This document shows positions 11,454 to 20,629 of a DNA stretch of 64,000 nt, in pieces. The notes beneath the pieces were generated by a model, which was not told the origin of the DNA, did no database searches, and worked only from the letters and a program-made list of their open reading frames with translations. The translations under genes and the position numbers were made by a program. The stretch lies in NCBI GenBank assembly GCA_008828725.1, contig MEHQ01003926.1, positions 7,553 through 71,552 of the forward strand. The letters are read 5' to 3'. The first letter of the stretch is position 1, and every line of letters begins with the position of its first letter. Source of the DNA: Saccharina japonica. Lineage: Eukaryota; Sar; Phaeophyceae; Laminariales; Laminariaceae.

Positions 11454-14400
11454 TTCCCCCCCCCCCCCTCCGTCCCGGCATCGTAGGGATGCGAGGGTCT
11501 ATGGTCATACGACTACGGCCGTGCACGACATGAGCGCAACCCCCCCTTGGCCCTCCCTACCCATCCCCCCCTCCCTTATCCGGTCACCAAAGGACCTTGT
11601 TTAATACAACACAGCCAAGAGGTCCCGGTGTGTTACATAAACACCACGTAATCGTTCACGCTACGACTATTTTTGCACCTGCACAAGCTCCGTGATGGGC
11701 TGCTTGACGGTCTCTCCTTCACCGTAAGACGGCTCGAGGGTAATGAAGCCATCGCTCGTGCTCTCCTGGCAGTCGTAGTGGAGAACGTAGGGAGCACTCT
11801 TGCTCAAGAACCCTCCCAGCGCTGCAGATCAACATGCACGTACGCGTGTACGTGTGTGCATGAGTGCGCGCGCGAGCGGAAAAAAGGGGGGCAAGCAAAA
11901 AGCGGGACAAAAAATGGATTTAAAACACAAAATCGTTGCACTTCTTATTTCTTTCTATATCCCCTAGTTTTGAGTCTCAAAAACTTCAAACCTACCGCAG
12001 AATCAGCAGCAGCAGGACCATCACCACCACTACCACCACCACCCCCAGTACGGGGGAACATAGTAATCGGGACTGTCAGAAAATACGACCTACGTTCGTA
12101 TGGCGAGCCTGTGACAAAAAGGCGTGAAACCCCCAAACAAACGTACCCCCGTGAGCCACGGGTTGGCAACGGTCGAGGCCGTCCTTGGCAGAGTAGGCAG
12201 AGCAGGCAGAGCAGGAGTCGGCGAGCATGATGAGGAAGATGCGGGCGGCCGGGTGGATCTCATCGCGAGATATCGCGAAGAAAGTCTCAAATTTACGTGT
12301 AAGAAAAAGCTGTCGAGCTCTCTCCAAGCAAGCAGTACCTTCAATTTTGTACACCTACGCAGTTATATAGTTTTTTTTCGTGTGTATGAGACGGGTCCTC
12401 ATTATGTACTACGTAAGGTCCCCCCCCCCGCCCCAACACCACCACCACTAACATCACGCACGCATGCATGGCCAAAAAAAGCACAAAACACAAAAAACAA
12501 AAAAAAACACTCACTCAGATCGTGGAGCGACACGTGGATCCCGTACAGAAGAGCGTCTTCCAGCTGCGACAGCTCCTCCGCCTCCAGCAACGGCAGCACT
12601 CCAAACCCAGCGCCGTCCACAGCCCCCCCTCCTCCGCCCCCCGCCCCCACCCCTCCTCGTCCCCCACCCCCGCCCATCCCAAGCGTGTCGTACAGCCCCT
12701 TCTCGTTGAGGGTGTGGTTCTTGCCCTGTAAGGCTAGGGCTATTCGAGGGTTTCCTCGAAACGATTTCTGGATCCTGTTAGTGGGGGCGGGGGGGGAGGG
12801 GAGGGGGTCAAAAACAATGGTAAAAAGACAAAAACGCAAACGCAAAGCACAAAGAGAGAAGACAAAGGCATAGGCAACAACAAAAATACGAAAAAATACG
12901 AAAAACGACGAAAAACGAAAAGACGAAAACAAAAACACAACAAAGCAAAGAAAAAAACGAACCCTCCTCCTGCTGCTGCTGCCCTCCCTCCCTCCCTCCC
13001 TCCCTCCCCTCAGGGCCCCCAAGGTGTCGCTACTACAGCAGCAAGAGCAAAAATATGGCAGTGGAGATATGCCAAAGCAAGACAAAAAAAAAAGCGCTGT
13101 CAAGAAGGGTGTAGGGCCCAGTGTTCCACACCAAAACCTACCATATACGTAGTAGTCTTGGTGTCAAGTCACGGCATGCCAAGGCAAAAGGAAGGCACAC
13201 GTCGTAGCAGTTGCTGACTGCCTGCCATCGGGTTCGAAAGTGCTGCCTCTTCTGACGTCTTCGATCAAGGAGTAAGGAACGGCGCTCCTCCGTCCCGAAA
13301 TTGACGCATGGTCAATGGTCAAAATGGCTGACCTGTACGCCTACGTATCATAGCTCATCTATTATTGTATGTATCTCGTAGGTACAGCCTTCTTCATTCC
13401 ACCGTTTTCACAGCGCAAAAAACAAATAACCTCGACCCTTGGGCAAGAAAAAAAATGAGTACGCCCCCCCCCGCGCCCCCCCCCCCCCCTCGGAGGGTTC
13501 TATGGTCCATATCACTACAGCACATGTAATGGAAAGAGTGCACCCCCACCCGTCTTTATCAGGGAATCAGCTCACAGCCTCAAGCGATCGGCAACCAATC
13601 ACCCATGGCGTCTCGCGCTTGGTGCTATAATATAAGCAAATGTCTGCCTGGTCGGTGAAAACCCGCATGTCTCCGTCCCGGCATTGTAGGATCCGAGGTC
13701 ATGGTCATGACCGACTACGGCCATGCATGAAAATGAAGTGCACCGCCCCCCCCGCGCCCACCCGTCCCCCCGTCCCCCCGCCCCCCCCGCCTCCCGCTTA
13801 GAATACTCACATGGCGACGGACCACTTTGCGTCGATCCACTCCCCCAGGTGATCGCACTCCTCCTTTGTGTCGCAAGTTATATCGACAGCCTCGTTCGCG
13901 TGAATCAGGCTCAGGCTCCTCGCCAACATCTCCTCTTTCATGGCCTCATTGCCTGTATCATCATAGGGGACGAGAGGGAGAAGCATCCGGAAACACGCCA
14001 TGCGGCCGGAAACAAAAGTGGGGAGGAGATAGGGGACAGGAAAGGAAGTAGGGGACAGGGGAGGAAGTAGGGGACAGGGATAAGGGAACGGAGGGAGGGA
14101 GGGGGGGGCAGGGGACAGGGGATAGAGGACACACAAAAGTGGGGAGAGGACAGGGGATAGGGGAGGAAGTAGGGGACAGGGGACAAGGGGATAAAGGGAA
14201 AGGAGGAGGGGGGGGGGGCAGGGGACAGGGGATAGGGGACAGAGCGGGAGAGAGGTTAGGGAACAGGGGGTAGGGGATAGGGGACAGGTAACGGAGAAGG
14301 GGCAGGGGATAAGCGACCGAGGGGACAAGATATTAGGGAGAGAGTAGGGGACAGGGGACAGGTGACGGGACGGGGGGCAGATGATGGGGCGGCGGAGGGG

Positions 14401-17400
14401 GGCAAACGGGGAGGAGGNNNNNNNNNNNNNNNNNNNNNNNNNNNNNNNNNNNNNNNNNNNNNNNNNNNNNNNNNNNNNNNNGAGGAGGAGGAGGAGGAGG
14501 AGGAGGAGGAGGAGGAGGAGGAGGGCGAACGAGAGAACAATCAAACATCCAACGAACAGAACAAAACTGGGTATCGATATACTCGTATATATCATATATA
14601 CTCATATACATCATATATACATACTTCGTACGAATATATATGTTTATCGCTACTACCACCCGAAGGCACTTCTCACCAAAATCAATCGACACATCTCACC
14701 CTTGGTCAGCATCTTGACGGAACGAAGAAGGAAAGCCGTGTGCGTCGAGCGAGACCTCTCCAGCTCGCCAACCATAAAAACGTGTCGGTGTTCTCGCTTC
14801 ACCAGTCCGAACAAATTAGAACTGTTGGCGCAAACGGGCAAAGGCAAAAAGGGGCGGGGGCGGAGGCGGGGGCGGAGGCGGGGGTAGAGGCGGGGGGGGG
14901 TGGAGGCGGGGGCAGGGGCAGGGGTGGTTTTTTTTTTTTTTTTTTGTTTTTTCCAGCTGAGTAAGGGGGCAAGAGCGGGGGTCGGGTTGGGGCGACATTC
15001 ATCGATGTTTAGCAAACTCACTCCTCGCGCTCTCTGCGATAGATACTGGTACTCGTATGCACGAAGCATATATTTTGCGTGTGTATATTTTGGAGGGTCA
15101 TACGTAATAGCCCGAAGATACTAATACTACCAGAAACACAAAAAAAAAAAAAAAATGCTAGCCGAGGCTCGATTTCTTGCTTGCATTGGGAGAAGGAGAG
15201 TATTCCACACTACTAACTTCAACATCACAGCTTCCCTTGGGGTTCTTGTTACTTTATCAACATGTAAACCTGTAGCCTACCTTGCAAAGCGGTCTTTTTC
15301 TTGTACTTCTTTGCATGGCTAAAAACCTGTATCAATAGCCACTGAAAAAAGAAATGCAACTAATATGTATACTTCGAAGTATACTGGTATATATATAGGC
15401 TTTGGGATATATTAAAAAAAAAAAAAAAACAGCTGTGAGCTCGAGGATTTCGTCAGGCTTTGGGATATATATATACAACTACAGGTATAAACCATTCCCA
15501 CCAACGAACGCATGGATTCAAGATTATATAGGCTTGCAATATTCTTGGAAGCAAGCGGCAACTACTGGGTTGATTGGGGGATTGAACAATATTGATATAT
15601 TTCGACGTTCCTTCATGTATTATCTGTAATTTGCCCGTGGTTGGTGAATGGTCTCGTTCTCGCATCCAGTTTTACCTTCGGCATGGCATTTTTCTCAATT
15701 GCTTTACGCGCCATTTTTTTTTTTGTTTTTTTTTGTCCATCCCATTTATTATCTTCGCCCTTCTTTTCTCTCTTCCTCCTTAGTCGTAACTCAGATCCGG
15801 GGTCACTAAGTAGGTAGGCTTTTCTCCCTCCTCCCCACTGCGGTGCATACGTGCCTTGTATTTTCATCGCGACAAGATTTCAGCACTTTCTTCCCTCGTC
15901 GATTTGCGTCGGATTCCATGTTCAATATATATATAGGTACCAGGTATCATTATATAGGTACCAGGTATCATGCATGTGATGATACGATCTGGTTTCCGGT
16001 GATTCAGTCATTGGGTACTCCGAAGAAAAAGCTAAACAAAAGAACAAAAGACGTGGGCGCATCATCCGAAATTTATAAATTTATGCCCGGTAAGGATTTT
16101 TTTAATAGCTTGAGGAGGGCGCGCGGGGGGGGGGGGAGATGGAGCAAGCACACATGTACGTACCTATGGGTGGTGACCCTATAAAAAAAACCCTATAAAA
16201 AAATGGGTTATTGTAGGGTCATCACCCATAGGTGTGTGTGTGTTCTTCACATTAAACCTTCCTTTCTACCCGTCGACATCCAGCACACCCAGTGTCCGTG
16301 CCGATTCTTCATCCTATTGCGTACACACGAGTTACCTCCTATCTTCAACAAAGCTCGCCACTTTACAGTCAGTATAGACTTCCGGGAAAAATCTCCACAG
16401 GCTGTCGCGGCTCAACGTACACGGTCAACCATGTTTGTCGGTAAATAATTACACACTGCTCCAGCCAGCGGGTGGGGGAAAAAAAGAAGAAATAAAAAGT
16501 ATGTGCCGTCGCCACCGTTCGATACGTTGAAAAAAAGAAGGCAAAACACCTGTACTGCTGTATATAATATCAGGTGCATATCATATGAAAGACGGGACAT
16601 TCCAAAAGAGACTATTAATAGCAGGTGAACACGAAGAATGCTACTAAAGGTTGAATGAAGTTCAAGGGTTCGAGTCTCCGTACGGAGATTTTTATTCTCA
16701 AATGACACCCAACAACTATCATACTGCTTTTTGCTGCTGTCGAGAGCGCCTACTGTTATAACAGCTAGCGTGGGTATGTAGGCACAATTTGACGAGAGTC
16801 GACGAGGGAAGAAAGTGCTGAAATAATCTCGCGATGATAAATGCAAGGCACGTATATATATACCGTAGTGGGGAGGGAGGGAGGGAGGGAGAAGGGCCTA
16901 CTCAGTGACCCCGGATCTAAGTTACGACTAAAGAGGGAGAGAGAAAACAAGGGCGAAGATAATATATGGGACAGGGAAAAAAAAAAAAAAAAGACGGAGG
17001 TCCAGCAAAAACACCCTCCAGGCAGCCGCAGCAGTTTGTGGTACCGGTACGTATATTGCACAGACAGGTTCTACCTACTATGAGTAGTCGGTCTGGTACC
17101 TCGCTACCCTGTCTGCCGTCTCCCTTCCTGCTTTCGTCAACGATGCCCCAACCCTGGAGGCGACGCGTCAGGCAACACAAACAAAAAAAAAACGAAAGCA
17201 TGCCCCCCTGGAGGAACTGCGACCGACAATACACCGAACAAAGAAAAAAAAAAAAAAAGGCGAAAAACAAAAACAAAAACACGCACACATACACAACGTC
17301 TGCTCTGCCCATTGTTACACGTTCTATGATATATACAGCAGATGTACGTGCAGTAGTATGTATATACCCCGCTGGTATATGATATATACCCGGAATATTC

Positions 17401-19412
17401 GATCACCAAGGATCTCAGATTTCACGAGATTTTATAAAGTACGTACTCGTAGTTTGTTTTTGTTTTCGAAATTTGGCCACCCACCGCCGGAGACACGTCA
17501 AGTTCTACTACATTAATACTAACCCGTCGTCACCCAGCCACCGCTGACACCTGACACTGACACCTGACACATACATGATGAACACGAAACAACAAACCTC
17601 CTACAGCAGTACATGAGTATCCGAGTAAAACATACAGGTCAGGTACACGATCGGCCCGGACCGACCGACCAGCCCGATGCGACAGACCGGTTGCCCTTTT
17701 CAGAAAAGGTACGAGATACATACGAGGCACGTTCAGTCAGCGCTCAGCTCGAGCGTGAGTTCGCGGATCATATTATACACACCATACAGCAGTACAGGAC
17801 ACCTAATAAAAAACAGGCTAACAAGAAAGCCAGGCTGATTATCAGTACAGGACACCTAATAAAAAACAGGCTGATAAGAAAGCCAGGCTGATTTTTGGAG
17901 GAAAAAATAAGAAATTCGGGATCCGTCATCTTGAAATTAGTGTAGAAATACCACCCACTCTCGAATAAGAAATCCAGCCTAGACCAGATTCCCTGTTTCT
18001 TATTAGGTGCCCTGTACTTGTACTCGTATACATCATAATTTTATGTTACACATACTGGTAGTACGTCTAGGATTGAAGAATCGGCACGGACACTGACTAT
18101 TAATAATTAATATGTGTGCTGGACGTTGACGGGTAGAAAGGACGGTTTAATGTGAAAACACACACACACATACGAGCTGGTTCAGGCATTTATTACCCCA
18201 AGTTTCGCCAGCCACGAATGCCGCATGCACTACAGCAGTGGGGTTCCCCCAATAAGGCAGTCTGAGTAAGTCGGTATCCCGATATAAGGCGGTCAAAATC
18301 GCTTGGCGCGACTGGAGAATTGCACTCAATACCTGGAATAAATAAGGGGGCTTCCCTCTACAAGGCGGTCGTATTACTCTGGCACACCACCGGCTTATTG
18401 GGTGACCCCTGCTGTAGCAACTCAAATATCACATATTTGGCATCGTACTGACCGCCATGAAGAGTGGAAGAGGGTGACATCGCTAGATTTTTTTTCATTA
18501 AGGACCTAGGACTGGCGCTACCGCCGGAAATGTGGCCCGACCAATCACAGGCCTTCAAAGAGGTCAACAATAGTCAGGCGTCTTCAAAGAGGTCAACAAT
18601 AGTCAGGCGTTAACGGTAGCAACAAATAGATGTTTCGCCATTTACTTGTTTTCTGAACGAGCCGCTTCCAGGTGGTCCAAGGCGTGTTCGTAAAGAGTTT
18701 CACGCAAACATTCGAAGATCTGACTGCGTTTGGTCCAAACAAATAGGTCCAAAGAAAGTATTAAGTCATACTTTACGCCAAAAATCGATGAAATACGTAA
18801 TGAAACTACTTAAGAAGCGGTGCCGGATTTTGCACGTTTTACCCCACAAATTGCGCGGGTTATTTTTTTACTGCTTGCAGAAAATAGACAAATAGCGTAC
18901 TACTGTATATACACATATATACACATGTATGGTACGTGCAAGTCTGTACGCATACTGCTGTAACAGGTGTGTTCAGCTTCGTGTATACCGGTACATGACA
19001 CTGCTGCTGTTTGTTGCCTGGTACTGGTAAATATAACGGAGGACCACAGCAAATAGGGGACCTTACGGTACACACTAATATCTACCAGGTATATATTTAG
19101 GTATTTTTACTAACAATATTTGGTCCTATTTACTAGTGTTTACTATGCCCCCCCCCCGTAATAGGCGTAGTACGAACATGACACGACAAGCTTACGTAGT
19201 AGTAGGAGTATGACCTGGAGTATATCAAGAGTATGATACTCGTACGAGTTATAGAGGGTGCGAATACTCGTACACGAGGCGCTTGACCTTGCTTACCCTT
19301 GCGCGTTGACGACGAGCTGGGCGACCTTTTCCCCCGGCGTCTCCTCGAGGCTGACCGTCCCGTCCGCCGTGCTGCCCGCGTGCACGTGCAGCTTCACCGG
19401 AAGTGGCTTCTC
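7200..19412 (-). CDS. nine-exon gene with PH-like segments and long disordered tail (5' end not found)
   Basis: Nine exons chained on the minus strand: 19412-19297, 14821-14700, 13952-13811, 12774-12515, 12317-12147, 11821-11679, 10593-10537, 10228-10151 and 9942-7200. All eight junctions agree in phase, which is strong internal evidence. Coding exons end third positions mostly in C or G, unlike the introns. The first 38 codons look like a ubiquitin-like beta strand region. Exons 2-3 end in a segment resembling PH strands plus the C-terminal helix (SLSLIHANEAVDITC, then GEWIDAKW). Exon 8 repeats the strand theme (AVSLVFEKRAIDLTC). PH domains usually bind phosphoinositides or proteins at membranes, so a signalling or membrane-adaptor role is inferred only. 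The start codon lies upstream and was not located. The single frame break in the last exon is described at that exon. Confidence 0.65.
7629..7650. repeat. 22-base poly(C) inside coding exon
   Basis: A homopolymer encoding poly-Gly on the minus strand. The coding frame before and after it differs by one base, so its length is probably mis-sized in the assembly or polymorphic. Confidence 0.8.
10151..10228 (-). CDS. exon 8 of the PH-like gene (second PH-like strand pair)
   Basis: The acceptor is GCCGGTACAG and the donor GTGGGTAC. It is 26 codons, phase 0 on both sides. The codons read DKPEQRAGAVSLVFEKRAID, followed by LTCSEK. This parallels SLSLIHANEAVDITCDTKE in exon 3, so the protein probably carries two PH-like modules. 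The Trp helix expected next is not seen at the start of exon 9. Confidence 0.65.
10537..10593 (-). CDS. exon 7 of the PH-like gene (57-base microexon)
   Basis: The acceptor is GCTGTGCGACAG and the donor GTGAGGGG. It is exactly 19 codons, phase 0 on both sides, and reads VGGGPSAHGPTAALLRATQ. It lies between exons that are also in phase 0, so skipping it would keep the frame. It is a possible cassette exon. Confidence 0.5.
10903..11056 (+). repeat. (CAC)n and degenerate CAC/CAA/ACC repeats
   Basis: A trinucleotide array lying in an intron of the PH-like gene. It produces artificial His-, Thr- or Pro-rich open frames on the plus strand and Val/Gly-rich ones on the minus strand. Confidence 0.85.
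11404..11470. repeat. poly(C) tract of about 50 bases
   Basis: A nearly pure C run interrupted once by TT. It directly precedes an A-element end at 11470, matching the recurrent link between A/B tails and C-rich tracts. Confidence 0.85.
11470..11550 (+). mobile_element. A element 3' fragment
   Basis: It contains CGTCCCGGCATCGTAGGGAT, GGTCATACGACTACGGCCG and TGCACGACATGAGCGCA, followed by C7. Only about 75 bases of the 3' end remain, and it lies inside a poly(C) region. Confidence 0.75.
11679..11821 (-). CDS. exon 6 of the PH-like gene
   Basis: The acceptor is GATCTGCAG and the donor GTGCAA. It has 143 bases: two completing bases plus 47 codons, phase 0 out. The codons read GGFLSKSAPYVLHYDCQES, then SDGFITLEPSYGEGETVKQ. 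The beta-rich look is compatible with the start of a second PH-like or other small beta domain. Confidence 0.65.
12147..12317 (-). CDS. exon 5 of the PH-like gene
   Basis: The donor is GTACGT at 12146. The acceptor is taken as GGAGAGAG before 12317 because it alone keeps the phase; other AG choices lie nearby. The codons read RQLFLTRKFETFFAISRDEI, then HPAARIFLIMLADSC, a helical segment with C-rich third positions. The function is not assigned. Confidence 0.6.
12515..12774 (-). CDS. exon 4 of the PH-like gene
   Basis: The acceptor is CCCACTAACAG and the donor GTGAGTG. It has 260 bases: 1 + 86 codons + 1. It begins IQKSFRGNPRIALALQGKN, passes through a Gly-rich insertion of about 20 residues, and then becomes acidic and helical (LPLLEAEELSQLEDALLYGI). 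The Gly-rich part is encoded by a G-rich tract and is probably a variable loop. Confidence 0.7.
13270..13335 (+). mobile_element. B tail remnant
   Basis: It carries GCTCCTCCGTCCCGAAATTG, GCATGGTCAATGGTCAAAAT. Diverged, and without its own poly(C). A second ATGAGTACG plus C tract at 13454-13490 may be its displaced end. Confidence 0.5.
13635..13760 (+). mobile_element. A element 3' fragment
   Basis: It carries AAATGTCTGCCTGGTCGGTG, CGTCCCGGCATTGTAGGAT, GACTACGGCCATGCATGA and a C-rich tail. It lies in the intron upstream of exon 4 of the PH-like gene. Confidence 0.65.
13811..13952 (-). CDS. exon 3 of the PH-like gene (PH C-terminal part)
   Basis: The acceptor is ATCATGATGATACAG-like sequence ending in ACAG at 13953, and the donor GTGAGTATT begins at 13810. 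It has 142 bases in phase with both neighbours. The codons read ARSLSLIHANEAVDITC, then KEECDHLGEWIDAKW. This is the last beta strands and the Trp-containing C-terminal helix typical of PH domains, where the conserved Trp sits in the helix. This is the clearest domain signal in the gene. Confidence 0.7.
13990..14417. repeat. GGGGACAGGGGATAG minisatellite up to an assembly gap
   Basis: Purine-rich imperfect repeats of about 15 bases (GGGGACAGGGGATAG and variants) run into the N gap. They explain the Pro/Ser/Leu-rich minus-strand open frames. The array lies in the intron between exons 2 and 3. Confidence 0.85.
14418..14481. other. assembly gap (64 N)
   Basis: Unknown bases, flanked by the G-rich minisatellite on the left and a (GAG)n array on the right, so the gap reflects repeat content. 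Confidence 0.98.
14482..14523. repeat. (GAG)n microsatellite
   Basis: Fourteen GAG units directly after the gap. Confidence 0.9.
14700..14821 (-). CDS. exon 2 of the PH-like gene
   Basis: The acceptor is TTTGCGCCAACAG and the donor GTGAGATG. It has 122 bases: one base completing the previous codon, 40 codons, and one base carried on. The sequence includes LFGLVKREHRHVFMVGELE, suggestive of early PH strands. The exon lies close to low-complexity G-rich minisatellites in the surrounding introns. Confidence 0.65.
14845..14932. repeat. GGCGGGGGCGGA-type minisatellite
   Basis: About 12-base units of G-rich sequence, followed by a T15 run. It sits in the intron about 25 bases upstream of the exon 2 acceptor. 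Confidence 0.8.
15700..15925 (-). mobile_element. D element (SINE-like), copy 1
   Basis: The reverse complement carries GTCGACGAGGGAAGAAAGTG, GTGACCCCGGATCTGAGTTA, GGGCGAAGATAATAAATGGG and a terminal A-rich tract. The block of about 220 bases recurs at 16768, 20145, 28825 and 47597. The shared A-rich 3' end and 5' truncation of one copy suggest retroposition. Confidence 0.7.
15946..15972. repeat. short direct duplication TATAGGTACCAGGTATCAT
   Basis: Two adjacent copies of a unit of about 19 bases. TACCAGGTA is one of several short words that recur unusually often in the intergenic DNA here. Confidence 0.7.
16162..16236. repeat. short foldback CCTATGGGTGGTGACCCTA
   Basis: The arms CCTATGGGTGGTGACCCTA and TAGGGTCATCACCCATAGG flank an A-rich centre. 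A second hairpin with related arms lies at 29492-29546, so this is a miniature foldback family. Confidence 0.65.
16228..16330 (-). repeat. F dispersed repeat
   Basis: Reverse complement of the F block, with AGAAAGGACGGTTTAATGTG followed by CA-rich sequence, and GAATCGGCACGGACACTGG at the other side. Confidence 0.6.
16768..16996 (+). mobile_element. D element, copy 2
   Basis: It is collinear with the other D copies, including GAGTCGACGAGGGAAGAAAG, AGTGACCCCGGATCTAAGTT and GGGCGAAGATAATATATGGG, and ends in A15. Confidence 0.7.
17791..17896 (+). repeat. 53-base tandem duplication
   Basis: Two adjacent copies, starting AGTACAGGACACCTAATAAA at 17791 and 17844, differ at only a few positions. The TTATTAGGTG motif recurs inverted at 18001-18012, so the block may have once been longer. 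Confidence 0.8.
18055..18180 (+). repeat. F dispersed repeat
   Basis: GATTGAAGAATCGGCACGGA, a TATTAATA insertion, TGTGCTGGACGTTGACGGGT, AGAAAGGACGGTTTAATGTG and then (AC)n. It matches the copies at 24945 and, inverted, at 16228 and 32930. Confidence 0.65.
18170..18790 (+). repeat. I dispersed repeat, uninterrupted copy
   Basis: GAGCTGGTTCAGGCAT, then GACCGCCATGAAGAGTGGAA, CGAGCCGCTTCCAGGTGGTC and CGAAGATCTGACTGCG occur in the same order at 58689-59290. A 29-base unit (TTCAAAGAGGTCAACAATAG and following) is tandemly doubled here at 18552-18610 but single in the other copy. Confidence 0.7.
19027..19167. mobile_element. C element (TIR MITE), copy 1
   Basis: The right terminus GGTCCTATTTACTAGTGTTT, ACTATGCCCCCCCCCCGTAA is well kept, and the left terminus GACCACAGCAAATAGGG is diverged. 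The interior reads TATATATTTAGGTATTTTTA. The inverted ends and short length mark it as a non-autonomous DNA element. Confidence 0.7.
19297..19412 (-). CDS. exon 1 seen of the PH-like gene (ubiquitin-like-looking)
   Basis: The acceptor is CTCGCCCAG directly before GAG at 19412, and the donor GTAAGC starts at 19296. It has 116 bases, phase 0 in and phase 2 out. The 38 codons read with strong C/G third positions (VKLHVHAGSTADGTVSLEE, then EKVAQLVVNAQ). Alternating strands followed by a short helix resemble a ubiquitin-like or Ras-association fold. That is pattern reading, not a confirmed hit. The following intron is about 4.5 kb and carries D, F and I repeats and a 53-base tandem duplication. 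Confidence 0.6.
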
Positions 19413-20144
19413 CTGGGCGAGCGAGAAGGGAAAAGGAGACATCGTAGTGCGCATGCCAGTTGTTGCGCGTCGTTTGTAGTTGTTTTGGTACGTTTGCATG
19501 CCGACTGTCAGCACGTGGTGGTAGCAAGCGCGCGAGCGATCTGTGTAGTACGCAAGCGGGCGAGCGAGCTGTGTACGAGTGGCGAGCGAGCGGGGTTCCT
19601 CCTGGCAGAGCAAGAGCAGAAGGAGGAAACATCGCATTCTACCATTCCCAGCTTTTGCCCGTGTGTATGTTACGTTTCCCGTGTCTTCTTGAGTTTCGTT
19701 TTATTTTTTTTGGAAAAGGGGGAAATTCTGGTCTCGTCGGCATCTACTTATACAAAAAGAGAATGATTGGCAAAACAAGTTACAGACCCAACAGATATAC
19801 ACCAGGTATACATGGTCACACCAGCAGCACACCAGGGCTACTGCTGTACGTTGGTAAGGCTACGTACATGGATGATGGGATTTCGATACCGACACATCTA
19901 TATATATAGAGAGCAACACCGCCATAGGGACATAGGGACCGTTCTTACTATATTGGAGAGCTTTTTTTCGAGAAATTCCAAAATTGGAAAATCCCCAGCG
20001 GGAAAAATAAACCAGGAAAGTAGAGTTTTCAACCTTGTGACAGAACGCCTCCAAAATTCTGGAAAACAAATCTCGCCGATAATAAAAAGGTCCATAAAGC
20101 CCACGATACTACAGTAATTGAGAACGGTTCACTTCACATGTATC

Positions 20145-20362
20145 TTCTAGCGTCAATAGGCGCAATTCGATGCGAGTCGACGAGGAAAGAAAGGGCCGAA
20201 GTCTTCTCGCGAAAACAAATGCAAGGCACGAACCGTACGCAGTGGGGGGAGGAAGGAGAAGAGCCCACTTTGTGACCCCGGATCTGAGTTACGACTATTA
20301 ATAGGAACGAAAGAGAAAAAAGAAGGGCCAAGACACTAAATGGGAAGGGGGACAAAAATAAA
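20145..20362 (+). mobile_element. D element, copy 3
   Basis: GCGAGTCGACGAGGAAAGAA, TGTGACCCCGGATCTGAGTT and ACGACTATTAATAGG (with an extra TATTAATA), ending in an A-rich tract. Confidence 0.7.
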
Positions 20363-20534
20363 AAGGGCAGCGGCCAAAAACAGGTACACCTGGTCCGTTC
20401 GGGGCCAAAAACAGGTACATACTAAAATCAAGTTTAGAACGCACCCCACGAACCTGACGTTCCTTGCAACACAAAGTAGAGTTTTTTCATGTTCTTCGTG
20501 CTCACCCGGTGGCTACGTATACGAGTAGCTGCTA

Positions 20535-20625
20535 TTAATAGTACGAGGAACGAACGCCTGCTGCTGTAGTATTCTCCCCTGGTATTCTAAGTCAACCACA
20601 ATGCCGAAGGGGAGCCTTCTATGTC
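20535..20625 (+). repeat. L dispersed repeat
   Basis: GAGGAACGAACGCCTGCTGC, GTCAACCACAATGCCGAAGG. Related blocks lie at 27185-27300, 27640-27760, 45545-45640 and, inverted, at 39510-39625. Confidence 0.55.
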
Positions 20626-20629
20626 GTAT

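Noticed and set aside
10699..11533. Thr/Pro/His-rich plus-strand open frames
   Set aside because: They come from (CAC)n, ACC/ACA and poly(C) low-complexity DNA inside an intron; no splice signals.
13807..14595. 262-codon minus-strand frame with Pro/Leu/Cys repeats
   Set aside because: The upstream part is a translation of a G-rich minisatellite and an N gap; only the end, 13811-13952, is a genuine exon.
15278..15330. extra minus-strand exon VFSHAKKYKKKTALQ between exons 1 and 2 of the PH-like gene
   Set aside because: The borders look fair (ACAG / GTAGGC), but its phase breaks the chain, while exons 1 and 2 join directly in phase without it.
16640..16700. tRNA or SINE B-box at GGGTTCGAGTCTCC
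   Set aside because: The box is present, but no A-box lies at the right distance and no repeated copies were seen.
16917..17312. minus-strand frame with GWGIVDESRKGDGRQG
   Set aside because: No acceptor/donor pair keeps the phase of the surrounding gene, and part of it is D-element sequence.
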